From Comamonas halotolerans (lineage in GTDB: Bacteria; Pseudomonadota; Gammaproteobacteria; Burkholderiales; Burkholderiaceae_C), in the NCBI RefSeq assembly GCF_030162935.1, contig NZ_JASAUZ010000023.1:62001-126000 (forward strand): a DNA stretch of 64,000 nucleotides. The letters run 5' to 3'. The position numbers were made by a program, and so were the translations under genes. Shown here one piece after another: positions 29,129 to 38,299 of the stretch. Under the pieces are notes generated by a model. That model saw only the letters and a program-made list of their open reading frames with translations. It searched no databases and had not been told where the DNA came from. Numbering within the stretch: the stretch's first letter is position 1; each line of letters begins with the position of its first letter.

Positions 29129-29163
29129 AAGCCTGTGCCACTCATGGTGCGGGCTTTTTTTTA
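29129..29163 (+). terminator. Terminator after the amino-acid permease
   Basis: Eleven-pair stem AAGCCTGTGCC / GGTGCGGGCTT with G-U wobbles and a T-run. Confidence 0.75.
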
Positions 29164-29182
29164 CAGCTCTTAGAGGCTCCAT

Positions 29183-29818
29183 ATGACCACTCACCGACAG
29201 ATTTGGGATATTTCAGCCCCCATTCACAGTGCCAGCCCGGTCTTCCCCGGTGACTCGCCCTATCAACAAAGCTGGTCGTCCAGCATTAGTCCGCAATGCC
29301 CGGTGAATGTCAGTACCATCAGCATGTCCCCTCATATTGGCAGCCATGCTGACGCCCCACTGCATTACGATGCGCAGGGACAAAGCATGGGTGAAGTCAA
29401 CTTGGAGCCCTATATAGGCCGCTGCCGCGTCATTCACGCCATGCATTGCGGGCCCTTGATTGAGTGGGAGCACATTGCACACGCTACACACACGCCACTG
29501 CCTGCACGTGTGCTGGTCCGCACTTATCAGCAAGTACCCGAGTACTGGGATGAACACCTCAGCGCCTTTGCGCCGTCCACTGTGGAGCGCTTGGCTGATT
29601 TGGGTGTGCGGTTGATCGGCATCGACACCGCCAGCATTGATCCTGCAGATAGCCGCAGCCTGGACAGTCACATGCTTGTGCGCACGCGCAATCTGAATGT
29701 GCTGGAAAACCTGGTACTGGACGGCGTGGCCGAAGGTGATTACGAGCTGATTGCCCTGCCCCTCAAGCTGATGCAGGCAGAGGCATCACCGGTACGTGCC
29801 ATCTTGCGCAGCCTTTGA
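29183..29818 (+). CDS. kynB: Arylformamidase (kynurenine formamidase)
   Basis: 211-residue cyclase-family metal hydrolase. It starts IWDISAPIHSASPVFPGDSPY and carries the metal-binding SPHIGSHADAPLHY (His, His, Asp ligands), typical of bacterial KynB rather than other cyclases. It hydrolyses N-formylkynurenine in tryptophan catabolism. kynA and kynU are not beside it. The upstream permease could supply an aromatic amino acid, but that is inference; a terminator separates the genes. Confidence 0.85.
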   Translation: MTTHRQIWDISAPIHSASPVFPGDSPYQQSWSSSISPQCPVNVSTISMSPHIGSHADAPLHYDAQGQSMGEVNLEPYIGRCRVIHAMHCGPLIEWEHIAHATHTPLPARVLVRTYQQVPEYWDEHLSAFAPSTVERLADLGVRLIGIDTASIDPADSRSLDSHMLVRTRNLNVLENLVLDGVAEGDYELIALPLKLMQAEASPVRAILRSL

Positions 29819-29834
29819 CCTTGCATAGCCCTGT

Positions 29835-30482
29835 ATGACCGAACGCATTGCCATCATCGACTTTGAAACCACAGGCATGAGTCCCGCACACGGTGCTCGT
29901 GCCGCGGAAATCGGTATTGTGCTGATCGAGGGTGGACAGATAGTTGATCGCTTCCAAAGCCTGATGAACGCAGGCCAGCACATGCCATGGAACATCACAC
30001 AGCTGACCGGCATCAGCAATGCCATGCTGCAAGCTGCCCCAGCTGCCGCCACTGTCATGCGGGATGCGGCAACCTTTGTGGGCAACACGCCAATGGTGGC
30101 TCACAACGCCTCGTTTGATCGCAAATTCTGGATTGATGAATTACAGCGCGTCGGGTGCGCGCCCATGCATCCTTTCGCCTGCACAGTTCTGCTGTCACGC
30201 CGCCTGTACCCTGAAGCGCCGAGCCATTCATTGGGCCGTATCGTCCGCTATCTGGGCCTCCCATCAGCAGACAAAGCCCACCGCGCGCTGGCCGACGCTG
30301 AAATGACCGCTCACTTGTTGCTGCGCATGCAAAGCGATCTTCAGCACCGCTGGCATATTCCCCTACCGCTTCACCGCTTGCTCTGTGAAATACAGACCAG
30401 CCAGCGTCAGCATATCCCGCACCTGCTGCGACGCACTGCGGCCTTGCAAACCCAGCCACAGCTACCCGGTTTGACGGTGTAA
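29835..30482 (+). CDS. DEDDh 3'-5' exonuclease (DnaQ-like)
   Basis: 215 residues with all exonuclease motifs: Exo I IAIIDFETTG, Exo II VAHNASFDRKF and Exo III HRALADAE (DEDDh type). It is related to the proofreading epsilon subunit and to the exonuclease domain of UvrC-like Cho partners, but too short to include a GIY-YIG domain. It lies 16 bp after kynB and may share its transcript. The precise role (proofreading accessory or RNA processing) is unknown. Confidence 0.88.
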   Translation: MTERIAIIDFETTGMSPAHGARAAEIGIVLIEGGQIVDRFQSLMNAGQHMPWNITQLTGISNAMLQAAPAAATVMRDAATFVGNTPMVAHNASFDRKFWIDELQRVGCAPMHPFACTVLLSRRLYPEAPSHSLGRIVRYLGLPSADKAHRALADAEMTAHLLLRMQSDLQHRWHIPLPLHRLLCEIQTSQRQHIPHLLRRTAALQTQPQLPGLTV

Positions 30483-30558
30483 GGTGTTAGTCAATGCCCA
30501 ATTTCAGGACACACAGCCGCAGCATAAGCCACACAGATGCGCCGCCCTCCACCATCAA

Positions 30559-31110
30559 CTATGGCTTTGCAATAGCACCTTCTTGCTGAAGCAATTGCTG
30601 CTTGCGTTCCAGTCCCCAGCGATAGCCCCCCCACCCGCCATCACTGCGCAGCACACGATGGCATGGAACCAGCACCGCCAAAGGATTCGCTGCACAAGCA
30701 CTCGCCACAGCACGCACGGCTTGGGGCTGGCCTACGGCCTGGGCCAGTTCGGTATAGGTACGCGTTTGCCCGGCAGGAATACCCCGCAGGGCCTTCCACA
30801 CTTTGCGCTGGAAATCTGTGCCACTGATCGCATCCAGCGGCACCACATGCTGCAACGTGGGGTGCTCCAGAATCTCCAGCACCGTATCACTCCAGCGGTG
30901 CAGCACAGGGCCTCCTGTGTTCAGCTGTGCACCTGGGTAACGTTGCTGCAGATCCTCAATCAATGCAGATTTGTTGTCGCCCAGCAACACTGCCGCAATC
31001 CCTTTCGGTGTTGCTGCAACCAATACTTGCCCCAAAGGACATCTGCGCACGGTGTAGTGCAAAACCAGAGTTTCAACGGGTGTAGAAGTGCGTGTGCTCA
31101 TAGTTTCCAC
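30559..31110 (-). CDS. ogt: Methylated-DNA--protein-cysteine S-methyltransferase
   Basis: 183-residue repair protein that removes O6-alkyl groups from guanine onto its own cysteine. The active-site motif LVPCHRVLRSDG is followed by GYRWGLERKQ, and the HTH-type wing GTDFQRKVWKALRGIPAGQT is upstream. There is no AdaA-type N-terminal domain, so it is Ogt-like rather than a fused Ada. It is divergent from the MFS gene. Confidence 0.93.
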   Translation of the reverse strand: METMSTRTSTPVETLVLHYTVRRCPLGQVLVAATPKGIAAVLLGDNKSALIEDLQQRYPGAQLNTGGPVLHRWSDTVLEILEHPTLQHVVPLDAISGTDFQRKVWKALRGIPAGQTRTYTELAQAVGQPQAVRAVASACAANPLAVLVPCHRVLRSDGGWGGYRWGLERKQQLLQQEGAIAKP

Positions 31111-31213
31111 TCTATGTCAGCTGCGCAGGCTCGCCAAGGGTAAATCCCCACACAGGGGTGACAGTTCACTGCACAGCTTAAAGCTAGGCTTACCAGCAGG
31201 AGATAGTCACCGG

Positions 31214-32467
31214 ATGTCGACCAATCAAGCAACCTTCGCTCAACCCAGCCAGCAGCGCCCATTGTGGATCATGCTTTTGGCATTACTCACCGGGTTTGCG
31301 CTCAGCCAAGCCTTTCGCACCATCACGGCCATCCTGGCCCAGGGCTTGCAACAAGACTTTGGCATCAGTGCCAGTTCATTGGGAGCTTTTGCGGGCTTGT
31401 TTGGCTTGTCCTTTGGTGTTGTTCAATTGCTGATGGGCATTGGTATGGACTTATATGGTCTGCGCCGCACGGTGCTGTATGCCTTCCCGTTTGCCACGCT
31501 GGGAGCTGTGGTGTCTGCTGCGGCACCCAGCTATGGCTGGCTGATGCTCGGCCAGCTGATGATCGGCGTAGGCTGTTCTCCAGCCTTTCTGGCCTGCACC
31601 ATCTTCATTGCACGCCATTTCCCCGCAGAACGCTTTGCGTTTATTTCTGGCCTGTCTCTAGGTTTTGGGGGCCTGGGCCTTCTGTTTACAGGCACGCCTC
31701 TGGCATGGGTTGTTGAATCATATGGCTGGCGCAGTGCTTTTTGGCTGCTGAGCCTGTTGTGCGCACTATCTTGGCTGCTGATCTTCTTCAAAGTTCATGA
31801 GCCTGCACTACCTAATACGGACAGCCCCCCAAAAGAAACATGGGGCCATGCGTTCATACGCATGGCCGAGCTGCTAACACTGCCACACACCTGGGGTATT
31901 TTGGTGCTTGGCATGTCTTGTTACGCAGCCTTTCTGTCGCTGCGCGGACTTTGGATTGCGCCACTACTCATGGAGCGCCACAGATTCAGCCTGGTGCACA
32001 GCGGGCATGTGGCTTTTGTGGTGTCACTTATTTCTCTATTTACGCCAGCCATTTTTGGTCGACTGGATCCGGGCATATATAAACGACGCCAGTGGCTGGC
32101 GAACCTATCACTGGGCATGGCGGCATTGTTCGTCACCCTTGCCCTGTGGCACCAAGCAACAGCCAATGTGCTCACCATCGTGCTGATGGCCATGCTCTCA
32201 GGCTATGGATTGCTGCAATATGCCGATGTGCGAGCCTCTTATCCCAGCCATATGACAGGGCGGGCGCTGTCGCTCTACACCATGTCCATGTTTTTAGGTA
32301 TCGCGTTGATGCAGTGGTTTACCGGTGTCGTTGCCGCCTGGGCTATAAGCAAGGGCTGGGAAGCTTATACCGCTGTTGCGCTCACCATTGCACTGTGGCT
32401 GGCCATAGCATCCATTGCCTACCGCCTTCTGCCGGCATCGCCGTTGCTGCGAACAGCCAAGGTGTGA
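31214..32467 (+). CDS. MFS transporter
   Basis: 417-residue, twelve-helix major facilitator protein, with the loop 2-3 region GIGMDLYGLRRT matching the MFS motif A pattern. The ATG at 31214 follows a CAGGAGA ribosome site; the open frame extends 42 codons upstream without membrane character. Substrate unknown. Confidence 0.9.
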   Translation: MSTNQATFAQPSQQRPLWIMLLALLTGFALSQAFRTITAILAQGLQQDFGISASSLGAFAGLFGLSFGVVQLLMGIGMDLYGLRRTVLYAFPFATLGAVVSAAAPSYGWLMLGQLMIGVGCSPAFLACTIFIARHFPAERFAFISGLSLGFGGLGLLFTGTPLAWVVESYGWRSAFWLLSLLCALSWLLIFFKVHEPALPNTDSPPKETWGHAFIRMAELLTLPHTWGILVLGMSCYAAFLSLRGLWIAPLLMERHRFSLVHSGHVAFVVSLISLFTPAIFGRLDPGIYKRRQWLANLSLGMAALFVTLALWHQATANVLTIVLMAMLSGYGLLQYADVRASYPSHMTGRALSLYTMSMFLGIALMQWFTGVVAAWAISKGWEAYTAVALTIALWLAIASIAYRLLPASPLLRTAKV

Positions 32468-32479
32468 GCTGAAAAACCA

Positions 32480-32511
32480 ATCGGCCTATTCCCCAAAGAA
32501 AATAGGCCGAT
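32480..32511. terminator. Stem-loop between convergent MFS and monooxygenase genes
   Basis: 11-bp perfect inverted repeat ATCGGCCTATT / AATAGGCCGAT with a 10-nt loop. There is no T-run, so factor-independent termination is uncertain. Confidence 0.5.
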
Positions 32512-32538
32512 CACCGTCAAATACCAAAAGAGCAGCGC

Positions 32539-33750
32539 TTACAAGATGCTGGCGCTGGAGCCCTCTCCACTGTAGAGCCACGGCACATCCATCAGCTTGG
32601 CCCCCAAAGTGCGCATCGCCAAATCTCGTCCCCAACGCACCGGGCCTGTGGCATGAAAAATTTTGCCATTGCGTATGGAACGCGCTTGCACGCGTGCATT
32701 GCGGGCCCAGCGATTCAAGGCATATCGGCTCAGGCGCAATTCAATATCCAGGTCATCCATAGCCAAGGCTCGCTGGAGTTCAGCGGCATCTTCAATAGCC
32801 ATACCTGCACCCTGCGCCAAATAAGGCCGCATGGGATGAGCTGCATCGCCAATCAAGCCGACCAACCCTTTGACCATGGCTTCAGGACCCTGGATAGGTG
32901 CTCGGTCCGACAAAGGCCACAAACGCCATTGCGCACCTGCAGCGGGTACACTGCGGATCAAATCCTGCAAATTGCTGCTGCAGTTTTTCAACGCTTGCTC
33001 CAGCACCTGTGCATTGCCTGCATGATCCCATTGCTCCAGATCTTGCGGAGCAGGGCCTTCAATGATGACCACGATATTCATCATCTCACCCCGGCGCACA
33101 GGATAGTGAACCGCATGCATGTGCGGCCCCAACCACACGGTCACCTCATTGCTGCGCCAGCCAGCAGGAACGTCCGACATCGGCAACAGCGCACGGTATG
33201 CCAAGTGCCCAGAGACCCGGGGACGGCTGAGATCTCCCAGCAAGGGACCTCGCAGCTTGCTCCAGACACCATCCGCCAGCATCAGTGCATCACCTTCAAC
33301 TTCTTTGTTGTTGGAAAGTCTGACTGTGGTGACACGCTCGGTGCCCAGCACCTCAACGACTTCTTGACCTTGGTTGATAAAAGTATCGGCACGCTCTTGC
33401 ACAGCTTCATACAGCACACCATGCAGATCCGCACGATGGATGGTCACATATGCTGCGCCATAACGCTCCACCATGGATTGCCCCAGCGGAGCACAAGCCA
33501 AAACCTGGCCATTGACAGCACTCCGGGCGACCAGTTGCTGGGGCACTGCGACCACTTGGAGCAAAGGTCTTTGCAACCCCCAAGCTTGTAGGCGACGCAC
33601 TACATTGGGCCCCAGTTGCACGCCAGCGCCAACTTCCGAAAACTCAGCTGCCCGTTCAAACAAGCGTGCGTCCCAGCCTGCGTGCGATGCACCCAAAGCC
33701 GCAGCCATCCCCGCAATGCCACCGCCAGCAATCAATACTTGTTTTTTCAT
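32539..33750 (-). CDS. FAD-dependent monooxygenase (salicylate / 3-hydroxybenzoate hydroxylase-like)
   Basis: 403-residue class A flavin hydroxylase. The N-terminal Rossmann motif is VLIAGGGIAGMAAALG, with an Arg/Glu-containing FERAAEFSEVGAGVQLGPN loop, and the C-terminal FAD motif is GLIGDAAHPMRPYLAQGAGMAIEDA (read in pieces). Proteins with this layout hydroxylate aromatic acids with NAD(P)H. The substrate cannot be told apart here, and there are no ring-cleavage genes adjacent. Confidence 0.9.
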   Translation of the reverse strand: MKKQVLIAGGGIAGMAAALGASHAGWDARLFERAAEFSEVGAGVQLGPNVVRRLQAWGLQRPLLQVVAVPQQLVARSAVNGQVLACAPLGQSMVERYGAAYVTIHRADLHGVLYEAVQERADTFINQGQEVVEVLGTERVTTVRLSNNKEVEGDALMLADGVWSKLRGPLLGDLSRPRVSGHLAYRALLPMSDVPAGWRSNEVTVWLGPHMHAVHYPVRRGEMMNIVVIIEGPAPQDLEQWDHAGNAQVLEQALKNCSSNLQDLIRSVPAAGAQWRLWPLSDRAPIQGPEAMVKGLVGLIGDAAHPMRPYLAQGAGMAIEDAAELQRALAMDDLDIELRLSRYALNRWARNARVQARSIRNGKIFHATGPVRWGRDLAMRTLGAKLMDVPWLYSGEGSSASIL

Positions 33751-33936
33751 GCGCTAAATTGTGGCGCTGAATTGCACTGCGCGTGCACTGAAGGCCCTGC
33801 AGAAGGCTGATAAGAAGCAAACACCGCGCACAAATGAAGCGGCGATACCACAGCGGGCTTCAAAAATAGAAAAAACAAATCAACACTTTATTACAGATTG
33901 AATGCAAGAATAATTGACGGTCTGATGAGGCAAGTA

Positions 33937-33966
33937 AGAAAGGCCTTTAGATTCAGGCCTTTTCTT
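33937..33966 (-). terminator. Terminator of the H-NS gene
   Basis: AAGAAAGGCCT / AGGCCTTTTCTT stem with a T-rich 3' side on the leftward strand, just after the stop. Confidence 0.85.
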
Positions 33967-33974
33967 ACACATAA

Positions 33975-34265
33975 TCAGATCTCAAACTTGCTGCGATCTT
34001 GATCTTGGATCCATTTTGGAGCCTTGCCGCGTCCTGTCCAAGTCTCACCGGTTTCTGGATTCTTATACTTAGGTGCGACCTTGGTTCCCGCATTGGCACC
34101 GCGCGAAGAACGAGCTGGCGGGAATACATCTTCTGCACTCAATCCATGTTCTTCAATCAAAGCGCGCACCTTGCCGACAGCTTCAGCCAACTCACGCTTG
34201 CGAGCCTCCTGAATTTGCTTTTCCAAATCATCACGCTGCTTCAAAAGATCTTTATAAGAACTCAT
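33975..34265 (-). CDS. H-NS family nucleoid-associated protein
   Basis: 96-residue H-NS/Bv3F-type protein. The N-terminal coiled coil (about residues 5-45, KQRDDLEKQIQEARKREL) serves oligomerisation. The C-terminal DNA-binding domain carries NPETGETWTGRGKAPKWI, with the GRG hook-like loop that enters AT-rich minor grooves. It silences AT-rich, often foreign, DNA. The upstream 240 bp are AT-rich, as is common for autoregulated hns genes. Confidence 0.93.
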   Translation of the reverse strand: MSSYKDLLKQRDDLEKQIQEARKRELAEAVGKVRALIEEHGLSAEDVFPPARSSRGANAGTKVAPKYKNPETGETWTGRGKAPKWIQDQDRSKFEI

Positions 34266-34507
34266 TGCCGATTCCTTTCAGTTGGTCATCAAATTATAGA
34301 TATATATATAAATAAATCCAACAATCGTTTATCGCACAAAAGATATTTTTACATTTATGCCATGACAGCCATATTACAAAAACACAAGCTACAGGCCTTA
34401 AAGAAGTGGCTTACATCATGCATGCGCGACAACCGACTTAAAATTCACTTACATGTCAATAAGACAATGTCTGCACACCTTTGATAAGGTCATTAGAAAG
34501 ATACAGA

Positions 34508-35353
34508 GTGAGTACATACCTGATTGGTGATATCCAAGGCTGCAATGCAGCTTTCGAACGAATTCTGCAACACATCTCCTTCTCCCCAAGCCGAGACACT
34601 GTGTATTTGCTGGGTGACCTGGTCAACCGAGGCCCTCAATCTGCTGAAGTTTTACGACGATGCATGGAAGTGGGGGATGCAATCAAACCATTATTGGGAA
34701 ACCATGATCTGCATTTGCTGGCAAGTGCCCATGGGATTCGCAAACCGGGCAAACGAGATACCTTGCAAAGTATTTTGAGTGCACCAGATAGGCAGGCTCT
34801 ACTGCATTGGGTATCACAACAACCTTTGGCACGCTACTTGGAAAATGGACAAGGACAACGCATATTGATGGTTCATGCGGGCGTATTGCCTCAGTGGAGC
34901 TTTGAAGACACATTGCAACTGGCAGACGAAGTACACCAGCAAGTCAAAGGCGATGCTTTGCCAATTTTCTTAATGCATATGTATGGCAACCTTCCCAATC
35001 AATGGGATCCACTGTTAACCGGTGGTGAGCGAATTCGTGTCATTGTGAATGCCCTGACACGTATTCGTTTTTGCAATGCAGACGGAATAATGGACTTTGG
35101 AAGCTCAGAATCTGCCAATGCAGCGCCTGCAGGTTTAATGCCCTGGTTTGAGTGTCCCAACCGTCAAACAGCCAAAGACACGATCGCTTTTGGCCATTGG
35201 TCCACACTTGGACTGATCAATCGACCCAACTTGATCGCCCTGGATACAGGCTGCATCTGGGGAGGCTGTTTGAGTGCCATGGAAATTGGCGACGACTTTC
35301 AAGAGCGCCAGCTGCACCAGATTCGGTGCACGCAGGAGCAAAAGCCAGGCTAA
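34508..35353 (+). CDS. apaH: Symmetrical bis(5'-nucleosyl)-tetraphosphatase
   Basis: 281-residue metallophosphoesterase that splits Ap4A into two ADP. It carries YLIGDIQGC near the N-terminus, LLGDLVNRGPQS, LLGNHDLH and a C-terminal GHWS. The GTG at 34508 puts the first metal motif at residues 4-9, as in other ApaH proteins; the upstream ATG (34481) would add nine residues. AT content is somewhat higher than in the flanking genes. A terminator follows. Confidence 0.94.
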   Translation: MSTYLIGDIQGCNAAFERILQHISFSPSRDTVYLLGDLVNRGPQSAEVLRRCMEVGDAIKPLLGNHDLHLLASAHGIRKPGKRDTLQSILSAPDRQALLHWVSQQPLARYLENGQGQRILMVHAGVLPQWSFEDTLQLADEVHQQVKGDALPIFLMHMYGNLPNQWDPLLTGGERIRVIVNALTRIRFCNADGIMDFGSSESANAAPAGLMPWFECPNRQTAKDTIAFGHWSTLGLINRPNLIALDTGCIWGGCLSAMEIGDDFQERQLHQIRCTQEQKPG

Positions 35354-35369
35354 ACCACACAGTCCATAC

Positions 35370-35400
35370 AAAAAAGCCACGTCACATGACATGGCTTTTT
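35370..35400. terminator. Bidirectional terminator between apaH and the helicase gene
   Basis: AAAAAGCCA / TGGCTTTTT arms with an inner near-palindromic GTCA/TGAC stem, between convergent genes. Confidence 0.85.
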
Positions 35401-35423
35401 CCACAAAGATTCTGTAGCAGGCC

Positions 35424-36839
35424 TTAGAAGCTACCCATGGGCTTGAACAGCGCAGCAACCTTGCGTTTGGCTTTGGTCCCTGGCGATGTTTTGGGCGACG
35501 CTTTACCAGCGGCATCCCAGGCAGGAATATGTGAGTCAGTTGCCTGGTATGGCTTGTCAAAGAAAGGGTCCGCCGGAGCACTGCGCATGGGACGTGCTCC
35601 ACGCGCAGGACGTGTACCGTGGGCTGACGCACTACGTTGCACTTCCTCGCGACCTGCCACATCACGTTGACTGTCACGATCTCTGAAACGTCGAGATTCA
35701 GGCAGCTGAATGCTTTGAATATTGATCTTCTGTTTGATCAGCTTTTCAATTTCACCCACCAGCTTGCTGTCTGACGAGCCCACCATGGTGACAGCCAGAC
35801 CAGTGGCACCACCGCGCCCTGTTCGGCCGATGCGGTGTACATAGTCCTCCGCATTGAAGGGAACATCGTAGTTAAACACCGCCGGCACATCCTTGATGTC
35901 AAGGCCCCGCGCAGCCACATCGGTACATACCAGCAAATCCACTTCGCCTTGTTTGAAAGCTTCCAGGGCCTTCAAGCGCTCGTCCTGGCTCTTGTCACCG
36001 TGCAGCGCGGCAGCACGGTAGCCATCACGCTCCAGCGCACGTGTCAGGCGGGCACATCCCAGCTTGCTGTTGGAAAAGATGAATGCCTGACGAATCCCTT
36101 CGTCACGCAGCACCACTTGAATAGCCCGGCGCTTGTCATCATCGTTGGCGCTGTAAAAGCGCTGCTCAACCGTAGATGCTGTCTCATTGGGACGTGCCAC
36201 TTCAATCGTGACAGGATCTTGCAGGTAACAGCCTGCCAAACGCTTGATTTCCGGCGAAAACGTCGCACTGAACAGCAGGGTGGTACGCGTCTTGGGCAAA
36301 TGACTCAAGATTCGCTGCAGATCCGGAAGGAAACCAATATCGAGCATCCGGTCTGCTTCGTCCAGCACCACATATTCCACTTGATTCAAAACCACGTTTT
36401 TGGCTTCGATGTGATCCAGCAAGCGGCCTGGTGTGGCTACCAGCACTTCCACGCCTTTTTTCAGCTCAATGGTCTGAGGCTTCATGTCCATGCCGCCGAA
36501 CACCACGGTGCTGCGCAGCTTGGTGTGCTTGGCATATAGGGAAATTTGCTGGGCCACTTGATCGGCCAGCTCACGCGTCGGCAACAGCACCAGGGCACGC
36601 ACGGGGTGGCGTGCGGGCGAGGCCGAACTGTTCTCATGCCGCATCAAACGTTGCAGCAGCGGCAGCGAAAAAGCGGCTGTTTTACCAGTCCCGGTTTGCG
36701 CTGCACCCATCACATCCTTGCCGGTTAGTACCACCGGAATCGCCTGGGCCTGGATGGGTGTCATGGACTCGTAGCCCATTTCGGCCACGGCGCGTGCCAG
36801 TGGCTCCGCCAAGAGTAAAGAGGAAAAAGAACTTGTCAT
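35424..36839 (-). CDS. rhlE: DEAD-box RNA helicase, RhlE-like
   Basis: 471-residue helicase: Q motif around ESMTPIQAQAIP, Walker A AQTGTGKTAAF, DEAD motif VLDEADRMLDIGF, SAT in LLFSATFS, and motif VI HRIGRTGRGG. The ~90-residue C-terminal tail is basic and low-complexity, as in RhlE proteins. The start at 36839 begins MTSSFSSLLLAEPL; the frame continues 12 codons upstream. It likely remodels RNA in ribosome assembly or decay. Confidence 0.92.
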   Translation of the reverse strand: MTSSFSSLLLAEPLARAVAEMGYESMTPIQAQAIPVVLTGKDVMGAAQTGTGKTAAFSLPLLQRLMRHENSSASPARHPVRALVLLPTRELADQVAQQISLYAKHTKLRSTVVFGGMDMKPQTIELKKGVEVLVATPGRLLDHIEAKNVVLNQVEYVVLDEADRMLDIGFLPDLQRILSHLPKTRTTLLFSATFSPEIKRLAGCYLQDPVTIEVARPNETASTVEQRFYSANDDDKRRAIQVVLRDEGIRQAFIFSNSKLGCARLTRALERDGYRAAALHGDKSQDERLKALEAFKQGEVDLLVCTDVAARGLDIKDVPAVFNYDVPFNAEDYVHRIGRTGRGGATGLAVTMVGSSDSKLVGEIEKLIKQKINIQSIQLPESRRFRDRDSQRDVAGREEVQRSASAHGTRPARGARPMRSAPADPFFDKPYQATDSHIPAWDAAGKASPKTSPGTKAKRKVAALFKPMGSF

Positions 36840-36949
36840 TGAGCCTGCTATTGTCGCACTGTGCGGGCCAAGCACTATGTGGGGTCATTAAATCCAGCGT
36901 GACTTCGCGGATTCCGTGGAAATAAAGCCGCACTTATACGCAAGACTTG

Positions 36950-37819
36950 TTACAAGCTGGCTGCAGAAAAAGTATCACAAGCCTTCATTGAGCCTGTCTC
37001 CAGACCGGTTTTGAACCAGCGCTGACGTTGTGCACTTGAGCCGTGGGTAAAGCTGTCCGGCACCACCTGTCCAGTCTGAGCACGCTGGAGGGCATCATCA
37101 CCAATTTTGGCCGCAGCATTCATTGCCTCTTCCACATCACCTTGCTCCAGAATCTGGCGCTGGTTCTGGGCATGGTGTGCCCAAACGCCTGCAAAGCAGT
37201 CTGCTTGCAATTCCAGCTTCACAGACAACCTGTTGTATTCCACCTGGCTGACACGACTGCGCCTTTGGTCAACCTGGCCCGAAATACCCAACAGATTTTG
37301 CACATGGTGACCCACTTCGTGGGCAATCACATAAGCCTGCGCGAAGTCACCAGGAGCACCCAATTGGCTCCTGAGCTGATCATAGAAAGAGAGATCGATA
37401 TAAACCTTGTGGTCTCCAGGGCAATAAAACGGCCCCATGGCTGCTTGACCGGTGCCGCATGCCGTGCCCACCGCCCCCCGAAACAGCACCAGTTTGGGCT
37501 CCTCGTAGTTGACGCCTGCTTGCTTGAAGAGTGAGCCCCAAACATCCTCGGTATCCGCCAATACGGTTGAGACAAATTGCCCCATGCTGTCGTTGGCAGG
37601 TGGCCCTTGTGCGGGAGTGTTCTGCTGTGCCACTGGCGCACCGCCACCTCCACTGAGCACCCCCAAGATTGTCAACGGATTGATACCCAAGGCCCAGCCA
37701 CCAACCAAAGCAATGACAATGGTGCCAATACCGATATTGCGACCGCCGAACATGGGGGCACCGCCGCCACTGCGTCTATCTTCCACATTGCTGGATTGGC
37801 GATTGCCTTCCCATTTCAT
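36950..37819 (-). CDS. Neutral zinc metallopeptidase (YpfJ/KPN_02809 family)
   Basis: 289-residue protein. It has a soluble N-terminus (MKWEGNRQSSNVEDRRSG), one membrane helix (about residues 30-50, IGIGTIVIALVGGWALGI) and a proline/glutamine linker. The peptidase domain carries AYVIAHEVGHHVQNLLG (HExxH). Topology suggests a periplasmic catalytic domain. The family is widespread but of unknown substrate. A small membrane-protein gene lies just upstream on the same strand. Confidence 0.9.
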   Translation of the reverse strand: MKWEGNRQSSNVEDRRSGGGAPMFGGRNIGIGTIVIALVGGWALGINPLTILGVLSGGGGAPVAQQNTPAQGPPANDSMGQFVSTVLADTEDVWGSLFKQAGVNYEEPKLVLFRGAVGTACGTGQAAMGPFYCPGDHKVYIDLSFYDQLRSQLGAPGDFAQAYVIAHEVGHHVQNLLGISGQVDQRRSRVSQVEYNRLSVKLELQADCFAGVWAHHAQNQRQILEQGDVEEAMNAAAKIGDDALQRAQTGQVVPDSFTHGSSAQRQRWFKTGLETGSMKACDTFSAASL

Positions 37820-37837
37820 AATTTTCTCCTCATCGCA

Positions 37838-38128
37838 CTAAGGCAAATTAGCGCGCATCATGCCTGTATTTGGGATCTGCGCATGATCTAGCGGCACCAA
37901 CCCTGCGCCCGCTTCTGGCTGGACCTGCGGCATCACTCCCACTGGCTGACCGGCCCAGCTGGCAGATTGGCTAATTTTTTGCGCATGCGCAGTGTGCACT
38001 TCCACAATATCCAAGAATGTGAAAAATTGCCAAACTACCAATCCCAGGCCAAGCACTGCCAAACCCCAACGCAGCAATGGCTTCTGCCTCGACTTTTCAA
38101 ACTTGTTTGCATCCATAGCAACACTCAT
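37838..38128 (-). CDS. Small single-pass membrane protein, unknown function
   Basis: About 96 residues (start ATG 38128; a Met four codons later is equally possible). There is a basic N-terminus (KFEKSRQKPLLRW), one membrane helix (LAVLGLGLVVWQFFTFLDIV) and a Pro/Gln/Gly-rich tail. It ends 18 bp before the YpfJ-type peptidase gene, so the two may be cotranscribed. I do not recognise a family. Coding status is inferred from frame, topology and spacing. Confidence 0.55.
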   Translation of the reverse strand: MSVAMDANKFEKSRQKPLLRWGLAVLGLGLVVWQFFTFLDIVEVHTAHAQKISQSASWAGQPVGVMPQVQPEAGAGLVPLDHAQIPNTGMMRANLP

Positions 38129-38299
38129 AAAAACTTGCCCAAATGCTAGTTTTTTCTTTCTGAGTTGCGATGTTGGCTGCACGCCAATTACATGTAGGAA
38201 AAGTTTTCGTTGCCAGCTTGTCAACAAGACAGCGCACTATACGTTCAAAAGTATCTGACAGCGATGGGCCACTGCCGCCACTTCGGAGAACGACCATGC